A stretch of DNA of 18,908 bases from Zoogloeaceae bacterium (GTDB lineage: Bacteria; Pseudomonadota; Gammaproteobacteria; Burkholderiales; Rhodocyclaceae): NCBI GenBank assembly GCA_031259605.1, contig JAIRLE010000011.1, forward strand, positions 1-18,908, in the 5' to 3' direction. Positions within the stretch are counted from its first letter, which is position 1. Each line of letters opens with the position of its first letter. Below the pieces are notes generated by a model. It did not search any database and was not told the DNA's origin. It was given only the letters and a program-made list of their open reading frames with translations. The translations under genes and the position numbers were made by a program. Below, piece by piece: positions 1 through 6,852 of this stretch.

Positions 1-3
1 TTG

Positions 4-61
4 AAACCACACCCGTAAGAAAGGCGCAAAGGTTGAGACCCCATTCTTACGGCCGGGGTTT
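4..61. repeat. Imperfect inverted repeat / hairpin at window start
   Basis: Bases 13-21 (CCGTAAGAA) are the exact reverse complement of 44-52 (TTCTTACGG). The outer arms 4-8 and 57-61 also pair (AAACC/GGTTT), with a few mismatches between the two blocks and a loop of about 22 bases. An alternative short stem, 38-42 with 55-59, would compete with it. There is no clear T-tract, so a classical intrinsic terminator is not supported. It could be a transcript-end hairpin of a gene left of the window or the arm of a small repeat element. Confidence 0.4.
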
Positions 62-157
62 CGACCGCAGCCATTCTCGAGGGGAGGGAACCCCCTTCCC
101 AATGACGTTGGACCGGCATTTAGACCACCCCGCTTCCCGTGCGAGCGTTTTTATCAA

Positions 158-598
158 TTGGAACAGAGATTCATTCATCATGCGTCAAGCCAGTTTTCGC
201 CGTATACGCGGTTGGCTTCTCCGATGCACAGGAAATTCTGCTGGCGCACGAATTTCTGGGCGCGCTGGTGTCCGCCATGCCGGGAAGAAATCCCCGAACT
301 CATGGCGTTGGGGAAAAAATACGAAAAGCGGGGACTCGCCATCGTTGGCGTCGCGCTGGAAAATGACACTATCAAGACACGCGAATTCCTCGCCGCCTAC
401 GGCGTGACCTACCCCGTCATACTGGCTCCCGAGCAAGGCGTCTCCATGATGAAGGCGCTGGGCAATGACAAGGAACTCCTGCCCTTCACCCTGATTATCG
501 ACGCGCAGGGCAAGGTCGTTTTGCGCAAACCAGGACGGTTCCGGCAAGACGACTTCGAGTCTGTTGCCGAAGGGTTGTTGTCAGTACAGCCGCAATAA
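158..598 (+). pseudogene. TlpA-family thioredoxin-like protein, N-terminus lost
   Basis: From residue 32 of this open frame the sequence is a clear TlpA/ResA-type thioredoxin domain: NFWARWCPPCREEIPEL carries the CPPC redox centre (Cys38 and Cys41), and a later TLIIDAQGKVVLRKPGR segment supplies the cis-Pro-side strands. Family members reduce disulfides in the periplasm, for example in cytochrome c maturation. The first 31 residues do not resemble the family: the signal peptide and the strand that normally precedes NFWA are absent, and neither other forward frame upstream supplies them. No convincing ribosome site precedes the first ATG. I read it as a 5'-truncated remnant fused to unrelated DNA; an expressed short protein cannot be excluded. 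Confidence 0.6.
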
Positions 599-868
599 AC
601 GCCGCGTCTTTCATCCATGCAACCGTCGTTTCCGGAAATCCCTGCTTTGGGTTGCGCCCTGAATATTCAACCTGGGAATTCACGATTGCTGGATTGCGCT
701 TTGCTTGTCCGCCTGCGGATCTGCGTTTCAACCCGTTTGGGTTTCCAGGTTTTCCAGTATACAATCCCGCACTTCTGTTTCCCGTCATCCAAGGTCAATG
801 TTTCGTCCGGCAGTCAACCTTGTGCCAGAACGAGGAGAAAGCCTTGACGAATCATTTTCTGTTTCCTG
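599..868 (+). other. Intergenic leader of uppS, no gene seen
   Basis: This stretch of about 270 bases between the thioredoxin remnant and uppS holds no recognisable gene on either strand. It contains a candidate promoter (737-765) and a strong Shine-Dalgarno-like GAGGAG (832-837), which sits closer to a TTG at 844 than to the uppS ATG. The frr gene that commonly precedes uppS in proteobacteria is not here. Confidence 0.5.
737..765 (+). promoter_or_regulatory. Candidate sigma70-type promoter for uppS cluster
   Basis: A -35-like TTGGGT (737-742) is followed by a 17-base spacer and a -10-like TACAAT (760-765), five of six matches to TATAAT. Transcription would start near 772, about 97 bases before the uppS ATG. 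The position fits a new promoter for uppS now that the usual upstream frr is not adjacent. It is based on pattern match only. Confidence 0.45.
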
Positions 869-891
869 ATGTTTACCAGCGCCACCCGTGA
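844..891 (+). other. Possible 15-residue leader ORF overlapping uppS start
   Basis: A TTG at 844 lies six bases after GAGGAG (832-837), an ideal ribosome-site spacing. Its frame runs 15 codons to a TGA at 889-891, past the uppS ATG at 869 in a different frame. The uppS ATG itself has no Shine-Dalgarno. This may be a coupling leader peptide, or the scar of an indel that moved the original uppS start out of frame. Confidence 0.3.
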
Positions 892-1627
892 ATTGCCGGA
901 AGTCCGGCCTGTGCCCCGGCACGTTGCCATCATCATGGACGGCAATGGCCGTTGGGCGAAAAAGCGTTTTTTGCCGCGCGTTGCCGGACATGTGAAGGGT
1001 GTGGAGACGGTGCGCGAGGTGGTGCGCGCCTGTATCGAGCAGGGCATCGAATATTTGACGCTCTTTGCCTTCAGTTCGGAAAACTGGCGGCGACCCGCTG
1101 AGGAAGTCAGCCGCCTGATGCAGCTTTTCGTCAGCGCCCTGGAAAACGAGGTGAAGAAACTGAAACGCAACGGTGTGCGCCTCAAGGTGATTGGCGATCT
1201 CACCCGTTTTTCCCCGGAATTGCAGACGCTCATCCGGGCGGCGGAAGCGGCGACCGCCGACAATACCCGCCTCGTGCTCACCATCGCCGCCAACTACGGC
1301 GGGCGTTGGGACATCGTACACGCCATGAACCAACTTGCCGCGCAAAAGCCGGAAGCGGCGGGGCAATGGACGGAGGCCGATCTCGAACCGCGTCTTGCCA
1401 TGTCCTACGCGCCGGAGCCGGATCTGTTCATCCGCACCGGCGGCGAGGAGCGCATCAGCAATTTTTTGCTCTGGCAACTGGCCTATTCCGAATTCTATTT
1501 CACCGAAACCCTGTGGCCCGCCTTCGACGCCGACGCCTTGAAAGAAGCCATCGCTTCCTACCAGCGGCGCGAACGCAGATTCGGACGGACGAGCGAGCAG
1601 TTGGACGGAAAAGAAACGAGCCAGTAA
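869..1627 (+). CDS. uppS: Isoprenyl transferase (undecaprenyl diphosphate synthase)
   Basis: This cis-prenyltransferase extends farnesyl diphosphate with isopentenyl diphosphate to the C55 carrier lipid used for peptidoglycan and other surface polymers. The 252-residue length is normal for the family. Visible signatures are IIMDGNGRWAKKR (Asp24 is the catalytic/Mg-binding residue), FAFSSENWRRP (69-73 SSENW) and PDLFIRTGGEERISNFLLWQ with the IPP-binding arginines near the C-terminus. The ATG at 869 is the first start in the frame; a stop at 845-847 limits the frame upstream, and the N-terminus is variable in the family. It lacks its own ribosome site (see the leader ORF). The stop codon overlaps the TAAGGA ribosome site of the next gene, so the downstream flavoprotein is probably co-transcribed. 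Usually cdsA follows directly; here it is displaced by two genes. Confidence 0.95.
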   Translation: MFTSATRELPEVRPVPRHVAIIMDGNGRWAKKRFLPRVAGHVKGVETVREVVRACIEQGIEYLTLFAFSSENWRRPAEEVSRLMQLFVSALENEVKKLKRNGVRLKVIGDLTRFSPELQTLIRAAEAATADNTRLVLTIAANYGGRWDIVHAMNQLAAQKPEAAGQWTEADLEPRLAMSYAPEPDLFIRTGGEERISNFLLWQLAYSEFYFTETLWPAFDADALKEAIASYQRRERRFGRTSEQLDGKETSQ

Positions 1628-1637
1628 GGATTTCGTG

Positions 1638-2129
1638 ATGCGCCTGCTCATCCACGATTTGTGTGAATATCCTGAAAGATGGGGCCTATGCGACGACACG
1701 GTCATCATTGCCGATGACCAAAAGATATGCCCGTGCAAGGGCTGTTTCGATTGCTGGATAAAAACCCCCGCGCGATGCAGCCTTCACGATGACTGCGCCA
1801 ACATGGGCCTTTTGCTTTCGCAATGCGACCATTTGATTCTCGTCAGCCAATGCTTTTATGGCGGCTATAGTCCATTCGTGAGCAAGGTGCTGAATCGCAG
1901 CATTCCATTCATATTGCCTTACTTCACCATCCGGGATGGCGAAACCCGGCATCCCGGACGATATGATGGACGCTTTGATTGCGTGGCGCACTTGTACGGA
2001 AAAACCACTGTGCGTGAAAAGGAAACCGCCCGGAAGCTCGCGCAAAGAAATAGCGCCAACCTGTTGATGCGCAGCGTGAAAGTTGTCTTTTACGATACGG
2101 CGGATGACATTGAAACCATCGTGCCATGA
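1638..2129 (+). CDS. Flavodoxin-fold protein with Isf-like cysteine motif
   Basis: A 163-residue protein of the NAD(P)H-dependent FMN reductase / flavodoxin-like superfamily, a soluble cytoplasmic redox protein by family. The key feature is CPCKGCFDCWIKTPARC: Cys33, Cys36, Cys39 and Cys47 follow the C-x2-C-x2-C-x7-C spacing of iron-sulfur flavoproteins, followed by a DD pair. LILVSQCFYGGYSPFVSKVL (67-86) is the loop that usually contacts flavin. I chose the ATG at 1638 rather than the GTG at 1635 because AGGA (1627-1630) is seven bases away. The stop overlaps the next start (ATGA), so the pair is translationally coupled. From memory, close look-alikes occur as adjacent pairs in anaerobic Firmicutes, which suggests transfer. 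The substrate is unknown. Confidence 0.7.
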   Translation: MRLLIHDLCEYPERWGLCDDTVIIADDQKICPCKGCFDCWIKTPARCSLHDDCANMGLLLSQCDHLILVSQCFYGGYSPFVSKVLNRSIPFILPYFTIRDGETRHPGRYDGRFDCVAHLYGKTTVREKETARKLAQRNSANLLMRSVKVVFYDTADDIETIVP

Positions 2130-2764
2130 AAATTTCCCTGATCAACGCCAGCCCCAAAATGAGTGCTTCCAATACCGGCATATTGCTGGATGCGCTGGTA
2201 CGGCACATTGCGGCAGGCCATGAAATTCATCGCCGCCGCCTTGGGCGAAAGACCTTTGCAACGGAAGTCTTACGGGAAATTGCCACGGATGACGTTATCA
2301 TCATGGGGTTTCCGCTTTATGTTGACGCGCTCCCCTCCAATCTGCTTTCGATGCTAATCGCGCTAGAAGATTGCCTGAAAGCCGAAGATTGCGGCGAGAT
2401 GACCGTTTACGCGATTATCAATAACGGCTTTTACGAGGGACGGCAAACCTGCATCGCTTTTGAGATCGTGCAAAACTGGTGCGCGCGCGCAGGCGTGAGA
2501 TTCGGCGGTGGAATCGGGCAAGGCGGGGGCGAAATCATCGGCGTGATGAAAAAATTCCATGGCGCATATGGGCTATTCAGGCAAACCGAACGGGCATTGA
2601 TTGCGCTTGCTCACAGCATACCGGAAGGCATGCCTGTTGGAATCCGCTACCTGAATCCTGCTTTCCCTCGATTTTTGTTCGGGTTTCTTGCCAGGCATTT
2701 TTTCTGGCGCCCGCTTGCCAGGAAAAACGGATTGCGCATGAAAGCCTTGCTGGGCAAGGCGTAA
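2126..2764 (+). CDS. Flavodoxin-family / NADPH-dependent FMN reductase-like protein
   Basis: A 212-residue protein opening with MKISLINASPKMSASNTGIL, the phosphate-binding loop (SPKxxxSNT) that holds FMN in NAD(P)H-dependent FMN reductase-like flavodoxins. IIMGFPLYVDALPSNLLSML (about 57-76) matches the second flavin-contact loop of the fold. The last third is unusual: an aromatic and basic tail (FLFGFLARHFFWRPLARKNG) that may touch the membrane, which is an inference. It starts inside the stop codon of the preceding flavoprotein, so both are likely made as partners, perhaps a small electron-transfer pair. It lies 25 bases before cdsA, inside what is normally a continuous lipid/cell-wall operon. 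Function is not known. Confidence 0.65.
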   Translation: MKISLINASPKMSASNTGILLDALVRHIAAGHEIHRRRLGRKTFATEVLREIATDDVIIMGFPLYVDALPSNLLSMLIALEDCLKAEDCGEMTVYAIINNGFYEGRQTCIAFEIVQNWCARAGVRFGGGIGQGGGEIIGVMKKFHGAYGLFRQTERALIALAHSIPEGMPVGIRYLNPAFPRFLFGFLARHFFWRPLARKNGLRMKALLGKA

Positions 2765-2789
2765 TCGTGAGTTGCGAACGGGGTAGATC

Positions 2790-3647
2790 ATGTTGAAACA
2801 ACGAATAGTTACCGCCATCGTGCTCTTCATCGGCCTTATCGCCGCGATTTTTTATTTGCCGCCGCTGTATTGGGAAGCGCTGATGGCGCTGGTGTCGGTT
2901 GTTGCCGCTTGGGAGTGGGGCAGGTTGGCGGGCTTGCAAATGCGCGGGCGTCTTGTTTTCAGCGCGTTGATGCTGCTCGCCTGTCTGGGCATGATGGTGT
3001 TTTCGCGGCATGAGTTCAACCCGGAGAGTTACCGGGTTCTGTGCGTGGCGGCGGTGCCTTTCTGGTGCCTGGTGGTTCCTTTCTGGATCGTCCGGCGCTG
3101 GCGTTTGAGCCAGACCGCGTGGGGACGATACCCGCTGCTTTTCTTGGGGTTCTGTCTGATCCTGTCGACCTGGGCGGCCTTCATCGTTTTTCGCGGCCTG
3201 CATCCGGGGCTTTTGCTGTGGGCGCTGGGTCTCGTCTGGGTTTCGGACATTTCCGCCTATTTTGCCGGACGAAAATTCGGCGGCAGGAAACTCGCGCCGG
3301 AAATCAGCCCCGGCAAGACCTGGGCAGGCGTCTATGGGGCGCTGGCGGGGGTTCTGGTCTATGGAGTGGCGTCAATCGGCATCATCGGCATGGACGACGG
3401 TAAATTGCCTCCCTGGTTGTCTGGCGTTTTCTTTGTATTGTTCATGCTGCTGCTTGCCGTCCTGGGCATTCTGGGCGATCTTTTCGAGTCGCTCCTGAAA
3501 CGTCAGGCGGGCGTCAAGGACAGCGGCAATCTCCTGCCGGGACACGGCGGCGTACTGGATCGCATTGACAGCTTGATGGCGGTGCTGCCTTGTTTTCTCC
3601 CGCTGCTCGATCTCATGCCGGACATTCTCATGCAGATGGATTTGTGA
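2790..3647 (+). CDS. cdsA: Phosphatidate cytidylyltransferase (CDP-diglyceride synthase)
   Basis: An integral membrane enzyme that makes CDP-diacylglycerol from phosphatidic acid and CTP, the branch point for all membrane phospholipids. The 285-residue protein is a string of hydrophobic helices and ends with the family signature: SLLKRQAGVKDSGNLLPGHG continuing GVLDRID (234-260), with the Mg-binding KD, HGG and DR-D elements all present. VWVSDISAYFAGRKFGGRKL with SPGKTWAG is the other conserved block. The ATG at 2790 follows GGGG (2780-2783) at six bases. It is followed nine bases later by dxr, the standard arrangement, and preceded by the two flavoprotein genes instead of uppS. Confidence 0.95.
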   Translation: MLKQRIVTAIVLFIGLIAAIFYLPPLYWEALMALVSVVAAWEWGRLAGLQMRGRLVFSALMLLACLGMMVFSRHEFNPESYRVLCVAAVPFWCLVVPFWIVRRWRLSQTAWGRYPLLFLGFCLILSTWAAFIVFRGLHPGLLLWALGLVWVSDISAYFAGRKFGGRKLAPEISPGKTWAGVYGALAGVLVYGVASIGIIGMDDGKLPPWLSGVFFVLFMLLLAVLGILGDLFESLLKRQAGVKDSGNLLPGHGGVLDRIDSLMAVLPCFLPLLDLMPDILMQMDL

Positions 3648-3656
3648 AAGTACAGG

Positions 3657-4844
3657 ATGCCCCCGCAAACCCTCACCATTCTTGGTTCCACCGGCTCCAT
3701 CGGCCAAAGCGCGCTGGCGGTTATCCGTCTGCACCCGGAGCGCTACCGCATCTTCGCGCTCTCTGCCCACCGGCAGTGGAAAGGACTGTGCGAGCAGTGC
3801 CGGGAATTCCAGCCGGAGTACGCCGTGGTGGGCGACGCCAAAGACGCGGCGTGTCTGCGAAACGATCTGCGGGATTCAAACCTGAAAACCGAAGTGCTGT
3901 ACGGCCCGGAAGCGCTTTGCCAAGTGGCGGCGGATCGGGGTGTCGATACGGTTGTGGCGGCCATCGTCGGCGCGGCGGGCTTGTCTTCGGCGCTTGCGGC
4001 GGCCATGGCCGGGAAAAGAATCCTGCTGGCCAACAAGGAATCACTTGTCATGGCAGGCGCGCTCTTCATGCAAACGGCAAAGAAAAACGGCGCGGTCATC
4101 CTGCCGATCGATAGTGAGCACAACGCGATTTTTCAAAGCCTGCCGCGTGATTTTTCTGGCGATTGGACGCAAAGTGGCGTCCATAAACTATGGCTCACTG
4201 CTTCCGGCGGGCCGTTTCTCGATTTTTCGGCGGAGGCGCTCACGCGGGTCACGCCGGAACAGGCGGTGAAGCATCCGCGCTGGTCCATGGGGCAAAAAAT
4301 ATCGGTGGATTCAGCAACCCTCATGAACAAGGGATTGGAAGTCATCGAAGCGCATTGGCTCTTCAACGCGCCGCCGGAAAGCATTGAGGTGGTCGTGCAT
4401 CCGCAAAGCCTCGTGCATTCGCTGGTTGAATATGTGGATGGCTCCATGCTTGCGCAACTGGGCAATCCCGACATGCGTGTGCCCATCGCCCACGCGCTTG
4501 CCTGGCCGGAACGCGTAACTTCCGGTGTGAGTGGTCTGGATTTGTTCCAAGCTGCGCGTCTGGACTTTTTCCCGCCGGATACGGCACGTTTTCCCTGTCC
4601 GGGTTTGGCCTACGCAGCGCTGGCGGCAGGCGGCACCGCGCCGGCAATTCTGAATGCCGCCAACGAAGTCGCCGTTGCTGCTTTTCTGGAACGCCGCATT
4701 GCCTTTTCCGACATTTTCCGTTGCATTGACGCCGTATTGAACGCGATGTCCGCAATGCCTGCCGACACGCTGGAAGCCATCCAGTCTGCCGACGCGACGG
4801 CGCGGCGTCTGTGCGCAGCGCAAAGCGGCGTCCTGCCTTCCTGA
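3657..4844 (+). CDS. dxr: 1-deoxy-D-xylulose 5-phosphate reductoisomerase
   Basis: Second enzyme of the MEP isoprenoid pathway: it converts DXP to 2-C-methyl-D-erythritol 4-phosphate with NADPH and a divalent metal. The 395 residues match the usual size. The N-terminal GSTGSIG (10-16) is the NADPH loop, LANKES follows, IDSEHNAIFQ has the metal/substrate residues Asp152, Ser153 and Glu154, and HPRWSMGQKISVDSATLMNK plus GLEVIEAHWLF form the catalytic lid and metal site. It is made in the same cluster as uppS, so precursor supply and polyprenyl synthesis are linked. The ribosome site is weak (AAAG and ACAGG close to the ATG), suggesting coupling to cdsA. Normally rseP and bamA follow; here a phosphoesterase does. 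Confidence 0.96.
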   Translation: MPPQTLTILGSTGSIGQSALAVIRLHPERYRIFALSAHRQWKGLCEQCREFQPEYAVVGDAKDAACLRNDLRDSNLKTEVLYGPEALCQVAADRGVDTVVAAIVGAAGLSSALAAAMAGKRILLANKESLVMAGALFMQTAKKNGAVILPIDSEHNAIFQSLPRDFSGDWTQSGVHKLWLTASGGPFLDFSAEALTRVTPEQAVKHPRWSMGQKISVDSATLMNKGLEVIEAHWLFNAPPESIEVVVHPQSLVHSLVEYVDGSMLAQLGNPDMRVPIAHALAWPERVTSGVSGLDLFQAARLDFFPPDTARFPCPGLAYAALAAGGTAPAILNAANEVAVAAFLERRIAFSDIFRCIDAVLNAMSAMPADTLEAIQSADATARRLCAAQSGVLPS

Positions 4845-4858
4845 TTTCGAGTATCAAA

Positions 4859-5998
4859 ATGCCGATCTTCACCATCATTCGCTGGGTATATGTCGCGATC
4901 AACATCGCGCTCATTGTGGGTCTGTACCTGAATTTGCGGCGCATGGGCTGGAAGCGCAAATGGAGCGCGGGCGTCTGCCTGCTGCCGGTAGCGCTGTCGC
5001 TGGCGTTTCCGGCGGCGCGATTGTTGGAAGGCAATGAACCGTGGGTGCGCAGCATGGCCTTTGCGGGAACTTTCTGGCTCTCCTTCGTGCTGCATACGCT
5101 GCTCTTACTGGTGTTGCTGGGCATGTTTTGCTGCTGCAACCGGATTTTTCACTGGATGCGCATTACACCGGAACGTGCGCCACATTGGCGCAATCTCGCG
5201 TTCCTTGGCGTTATGGGCGGCGCGTTTTGCGTCTCGCTCCTGGGTTGGACAAATGCGCAACAGCCGAGCGTGCGCGAACTGCGTCTGGAAACGGCGGTAA
5301 CGCGGCCCTTGCGCGTAGTGGCGCTTTCTGACCTACATCTGGGGCGGCTGGTATCGCCCGCATATTTTTCCAGACTGATCGACGCCATCCAGCCTTTGCG
5401 CCCGGATATGCTGCTGTTGGCGGGTGACATTCTGGACGATTACCACGGTCTGGATACGCGGGCGATGCGCGCGGATCTGGCGCGGCTGCAACTGCCTCTG
5501 GGCGTGTGGGGCGTGTTGGGCAATCACGAATATATCGCGGGCGATGCCGAGAACAGCCATCGTTTGCTGGAAGCGGGCGGCATTCGCATCCTGCGCGACG
5601 AATGGGCTGATGTGGATGGAAAGGTGTTGCTGGTGGGACGCGATGACGATTCACGCAAGCGTTTCACGGGCGAAGCGCGTAAAACCCTGCCGGAGATTTT
5701 GGCGGACGCGCCCGCCATTTTACGTCAGCAGCCGATGATAGTGCTGGATCATCAACCTTTCCGTCTGGAAGAAAGCGAAGCGGTCGGGGCGTTCCTGCAA
5801 TTTTCCGGGCATACGCACAATGGCCAGCTTTTCCCGTTCAATTTCGTGGTACGCTGGATATACGAAAACGCGCACGGCTACTCGCGGCGCGGCCAGACGC
5901 ATTATTGGGTTTCCGCGGGCGCGGGTACCTGGGGGCCGAGAGTCCGCACCACGAGCCGCCCGGAAATCGTGCTGATCCAGATTGAAAGCGCCCCGTAA
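4859..5998 (+). CDS. Membrane-anchored metallophosphoesterase (YaeI/YkuE-like)
   Basis: A calcineurin-like metallophosphoesterase with an N-terminal membrane part. Four hydrophobic segments lie at about residues 5-25, 38-55, 70-97 and 120-140, followed by the catalytic domain. The five metal-site blocks are all visible: DLH (Asp158, His160), GDILD (Asp190), GNHE (221-224), the histidine in VLDHQPF, and GHTHNGQ (317-323). Relatives in this group are thought to act on lipid-linked phosphates such as UDP-diacylglucosamine-like substrates, but the substrate here cannot be read from sequence. I prefer the ATG at 4859, which begins a normal membrane helix (MPIFTIIRWVYV), over the in-frame ATG at 4811 inside dxr. 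The gene is 14 bases after dxr and may be co-transcribed with it. Confidence 0.85.
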   Translation: MPIFTIIRWVYVAINIALIVGLYLNLRRMGWKRKWSAGVCLLPVALSLAFPAARLLEGNEPWVRSMAFAGTFWLSFVLHTLLLLVLLGMFCCCNRIFHWMRITPERAPHWRNLAFLGVMGGAFCVSLLGWTNAQQPSVRELRLETAVTRPLRVVALSDLHLGRLVSPAYFSRLIDAIQPLRPDMLLLAGDILDDYHGLDTRAMRADLARLQLPLGVWGVLGNHEYIAGDAENSHRLLEAGGIRILRDEWADVDGKVLLVGRDDDSRKRFTGEARKTLPEILADAPAILRQQPMIVLDHQPFRLEESEAVGAFLQFSGHTHNGQLFPFNFVVRWIYENAHGYSRRGQTHYWVSAGAGTWGPRVRTTSRPEIVLIQIESAP

Positions 5999-6112
5999 CC
6001 GTGATTTTCGCTTGTGCGCTTCTTGGCTCGAATGCTGAGATGCCAAACAGCGCCGCACCATGCCATGGCACCGGAAATAAAGACGTCCACACAACCGATC
6101 CAAGGCAAGCGC

Positions 6113-6484
6113 ATGAATGCCTTCGTCATCGATCATGGCAGTCTCAACAAGCGTGGCATGGAACGGGGAGCGCGCAACCAGTCGGCATCGAGAAGACCGC
6201 TGATCGCCACCGGCGAGCTTTCCCGCAGCATCCGCTACCAGGTCATGAACGGCGGCGCTGGCGTGGAAATCGGTACCAACCGGCAGTACGCGCAAACCCG
6301 CCAGTTCGACGCGACCATCCGCCCGAAGACGAAAAAGGCGCTGGCCATTCCCATCGGCGACGGCAGCCTGCGCCTGGTAAAAAAAGTCACCATCCCCGCC
6401 CGTCCCTTCCTCGGTCTCTCCGGGAAGGACAAAACCACAGTCCTCGACATCCTGCAACACTTCCTCGCCGAAAATCTCCCCTGA
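6113..6484 (+). pseudogene. Phage virion morphogenesis protein remnant (Mu gpG-like)
   Basis: From about residue 27 of this frame (6191 onward) the protein matches the C-terminal half of the phage tail-completion / virion morphogenesis family typified by Mu gpG: RRPLIATGELSRSIRYQV, GVEIGTNRQYA, TIRPKTKKALAIPIGDG, then LRLVKKVTIPARPFLGLS. Intact members have a longer N-terminal part, and the HQFGG element usually seen after the YA is altered here to TRQFDA. No other phage gene is nearby, so this is an isolated scrap of a lost prophage. The frame is open upstream to an ATG at 6014, but that section looks like unrelated sequence. Confidence 0.6.
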
Positions 6485-6510
6485 AACCCATGTCGCGTTT
6501 CTGCAACACT

Positions 6511-6550
6511 CATCCCGCCAAGTCCCGCCTCATCCCGCCACATCCCATCA
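6511..6550. repeat. Four imperfect 10-bp tandem units
   Basis: CATCCCGCCA, AGTCCCGCCT, CATCCCGCCA and CATCCCATCA follow one another without spacer. Units one and three are identical. It lies between the phage remnant and the mutS remnant in non-coding debris; TTTATCTC is also repeated just after it (6551-6558 and 6572-6579). Confidence 0.6.
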
Positions 6551-6572
6551 TTTATCTCGCAAAACCGTTTAT

Positions 6573-6707
6573 TTATCTCACTCGTGATCGATAGAGCGTA
6601 TCCAGTGCCTCTTTGGGGCTGAGGCTGTCTGGATCCAGCGCGGCGAGGGCATCCAGCGCCGGGTGCGGCTCAACTTCCGGGGTGTTGGGGACAAGGCGCG
6701 CCCTTGC
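6573..6707 (-). pseudogene. Orphan C-terminal fragment of DNA mismatch repair protein MutS
   Basis: Read on the minus strand, this segment translates as PHPALDALAALDPDSL followed by SPKEALDTLYRSRVR and a TAA at 6573-6575. That is the hallmark end of MutS, where the C-terminal helices finish in DPDxLTPRxALExxYRLK; the region mediates MutS tetramer contacts. Only about 40 residues of match remain; further upstream in the same minus-strand frame an in-frame stop appears shortly (near 6729) and no ATPase domain is present. It is too short to function. It must come from a rearrangement or insertion that left the tail of a mutS gene here. Confidence 0.7.
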
Positions 6708-6852
6708 GGAAATTGTGAACAGGTTCTAAAGGCTTCGCCGCTACGTTCTCAGGAACGGCGGAGCTTCCTCCGCCTTCCTGGTGCGCAAACGCATAACAGA
6801 TGTCTTATATAAGATAGACGGCAGGGGTTTTTTTGTGTTGTAATGTGTTGCC
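6708..6852. promoter_or_regulatory. Upstream region of the GntR gene with a GC hairpin
   Basis: GCTTCGCCG (6732-6740) pairs with CGGCGGAGC (6756-6764) with one G-T, and an inner GTTC/GAAC (6745-6748, 6753-6756) offers a competing stem. It resembles a terminator hairpin without a T-run, perhaps the trace of an older transcription unit. The next 90 bases carry the GntR operator-like palindrome and a run of seven T (6828-6834) but no gene. Confidence 0.4.
6803..6814. promoter_or_regulatory. Perfect 12-bp palindrome, probable GntR operator
   Basis: TCTTATATAAGA is a perfect palindrome 38 bases before the GntR-family start codon. AT-rich palindromes of this size are what HutC-type GntR dimers bind, and TATAAG/TAAGAT inside it could also be the -10 box, so binding would block transcription of the regulator itself. 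No second exact copy is present before sdhC. Autoregulation is an inference. Confidence 0.5.

Noticed and set aside
33..407. 124-codon frame over the thioredoxin remnant
   Set aside because: Wrong frame; the CPPC domain is in the frame ending at 598.
4811..4858. Longer start for the metallophosphoesterase
   Set aside because: It overlaps dxr and adds a basic, non-family N-terminus; the ATG at 4859 begins the first membrane helix.
5902..6129. Hydrophobic minus-strand frame that looks like a small membrane protein
   Set aside because: It overlaps the metallophosphoesterase end antisense, has no ribosome site, and I could not match it to a family.
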